The position numbers and the translations under genes were made by a program. From Campylobacterales bacterium (GTDB taxonomy: Bacteria; Campylobacterota; Campylobacteria; Campylobacterales; QNZT01), in assembly GCA_026985685.1 (NCBI GenBank), contig JALSQA010000006.1, positions 1 to 5,904 of the forward strand: a DNA stretch of 5,904 bases. The letters are read 5' to 3'. The notes beneath the pieces were generated by a model. That model ran no database searches and was not told where the DNA came from. It saw nothing but the letters and a program-made list of their open reading frames with translations. Positions within the stretch are counted from its first letter, which is position 1. Each line of letters opens with the position of its first letter. This document shows positions 5,412 through 5,904 of this stretch, in pieces.

Positions 5412-5904
5412 ATGAAGAGAATTTTGATAAGTTTTGCATTAGCTGGAGTTTTGTTCAGCACAAGTAGTTCAGCTGCTGTTATTAAAAATGATCCAAATAC
5501 AGTAAAAATAAATTTCAAAAATTTAAAGATTGTTGATTTTATCAATATGGTAGCACATATTACAGGAAAAAATATATTAATTGGTCAAAATATTCAGGGA
5601 ACAGTTGATTTTGTTTCTGTAAAACCTGTAAGAAAAGATAAAATATATGATCTTTTGATCAAAGTACTTTCAACTAAAGGTTATACAATATCAGACACAA
5701 ATAATGGCTTTTTACAAGTGATCAGAAGTTCTGATGCTCCAAAATCTGCACCTCCTATGTATGGTGATTCTGATATTGGTGAAGTTCAGACTGTTGTTAT
5801 TCCTGTCAGGACTTTGAATGTTCGTACGATATTAAGACAAGTCAATTTTTTACTTAGTAAGTATGGTAAAATTACCCTATCATATGAAAGTAATTCTATC
5901 GTTG
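5412..5904 (+). CDS. gspD: Type II secretion system secretin GspD, N-terminal part (cut by window edge)
   Basis: GspD forms the outer-membrane channel of the T2SS. Only the first 164 residues are present; the frame is still open at 5904. A Sec signal peptide is clear: MKR, a hydrophobic core (4-15) and a probable cleavage after Ala21 or Ala22 (STSSSAAV). No lipobox cysteine is present. Residues 31-105 form the secretin N0 domain: 'VKINFKNLKIVDFINMVAHI' and 'TGKNILIGQNIQGTVDFVS' match the F-..-DI-..-I-..-TGKN-..-V-G-V pattern, and the domain ends with GFLQVI. Residues 124 onward begin N1, with 'EVQTVVIPVRTLNVRTILRQV' matching the conserved V-Y-L-..-A-..-L secretin repeat start. Of two adjacent ATGs, 5412 is preferred to 5409 because the GGGG at 5403-5406 is then 5 bases away rather than 2. 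The last base of the gspC stop is part of this site. Confidence 0.93.
   Translation, partial: MKRILISFALAGVLFSTSSSAAVIKNDPNTVKINFKNLKIVDFINMVAHITGKNILIGQNIQGTVDFVSVKPVRKDKIYDLLIKVLSTKGYTISDTNNGFLQVIRSSDAPKSAPPMYGDSDIGEVQTVVIPVRTLNVRTILRQVNFLLSKYGKITLSYESNSIV

Overview
This AT-rich window reads as part of a chromosomal type II secretion system (T2SS) locus. The base composition, the Lys-rich proteins and the 'MKKAF-SLIE' style of pseudopilin leader suggest a free-living member of the Campylobacterota (Sulfurovum, Sulfurimonas or Arcobacter type). That placement is an inference from style, not from a phylogenetic marker.

Layout. Positions 121-1107 (+) encode a 328-residue protein whose first ~95 residues resemble the N-terminal substrate-binding domain of MurE/MurF ligases, with no ATP-binding loop. 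A short hairpin at 1108-1127 separates it from the convergent gene gspG (1133-1549, -), the major pseudopilin. Between gspG and the divergent gspK lies a 163-bp palindromic element (1600-1762). It has 21-bp terminal inverted repeats and a 3-bp TAA direct repeat on each side, so it looks like a MITE or another non-coding transposon derivative. From 1819 to the right edge runs one compact + strand operon in the order gspK-gspL-gspM-gspN-gspC-gspD. Neighbouring genes overlap or are separated by only a few bases; gspD is cut by the window edge.

How the parts work together. GspG builds the periplasmic pseudopilus and GspK sits at its tip. GspL and GspM form the inner-membrane platform that normally couples to the ATPase GspE. 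GspC links that platform to the outer-membrane secretin GspD through its HR domain, and carries a C-terminal PDZ domain. GspN is an accessory envelope protein. Genes for GspE, GspF, GspH, GspI, GspJ and the prepilin peptidase GspO are not in the window.

The most notable points are the palindromic insertion in the shared gspG/gspK control region, the rotated gene order (the usual K-L-M-N tail placed in front of C-D), short forms of GspL and GspN, an Ala instead of Gly before the GspG cleavage site, and two cysteines in GspG. I see no tRNA, rRNA, CRISPR array, phage gene or defence system.
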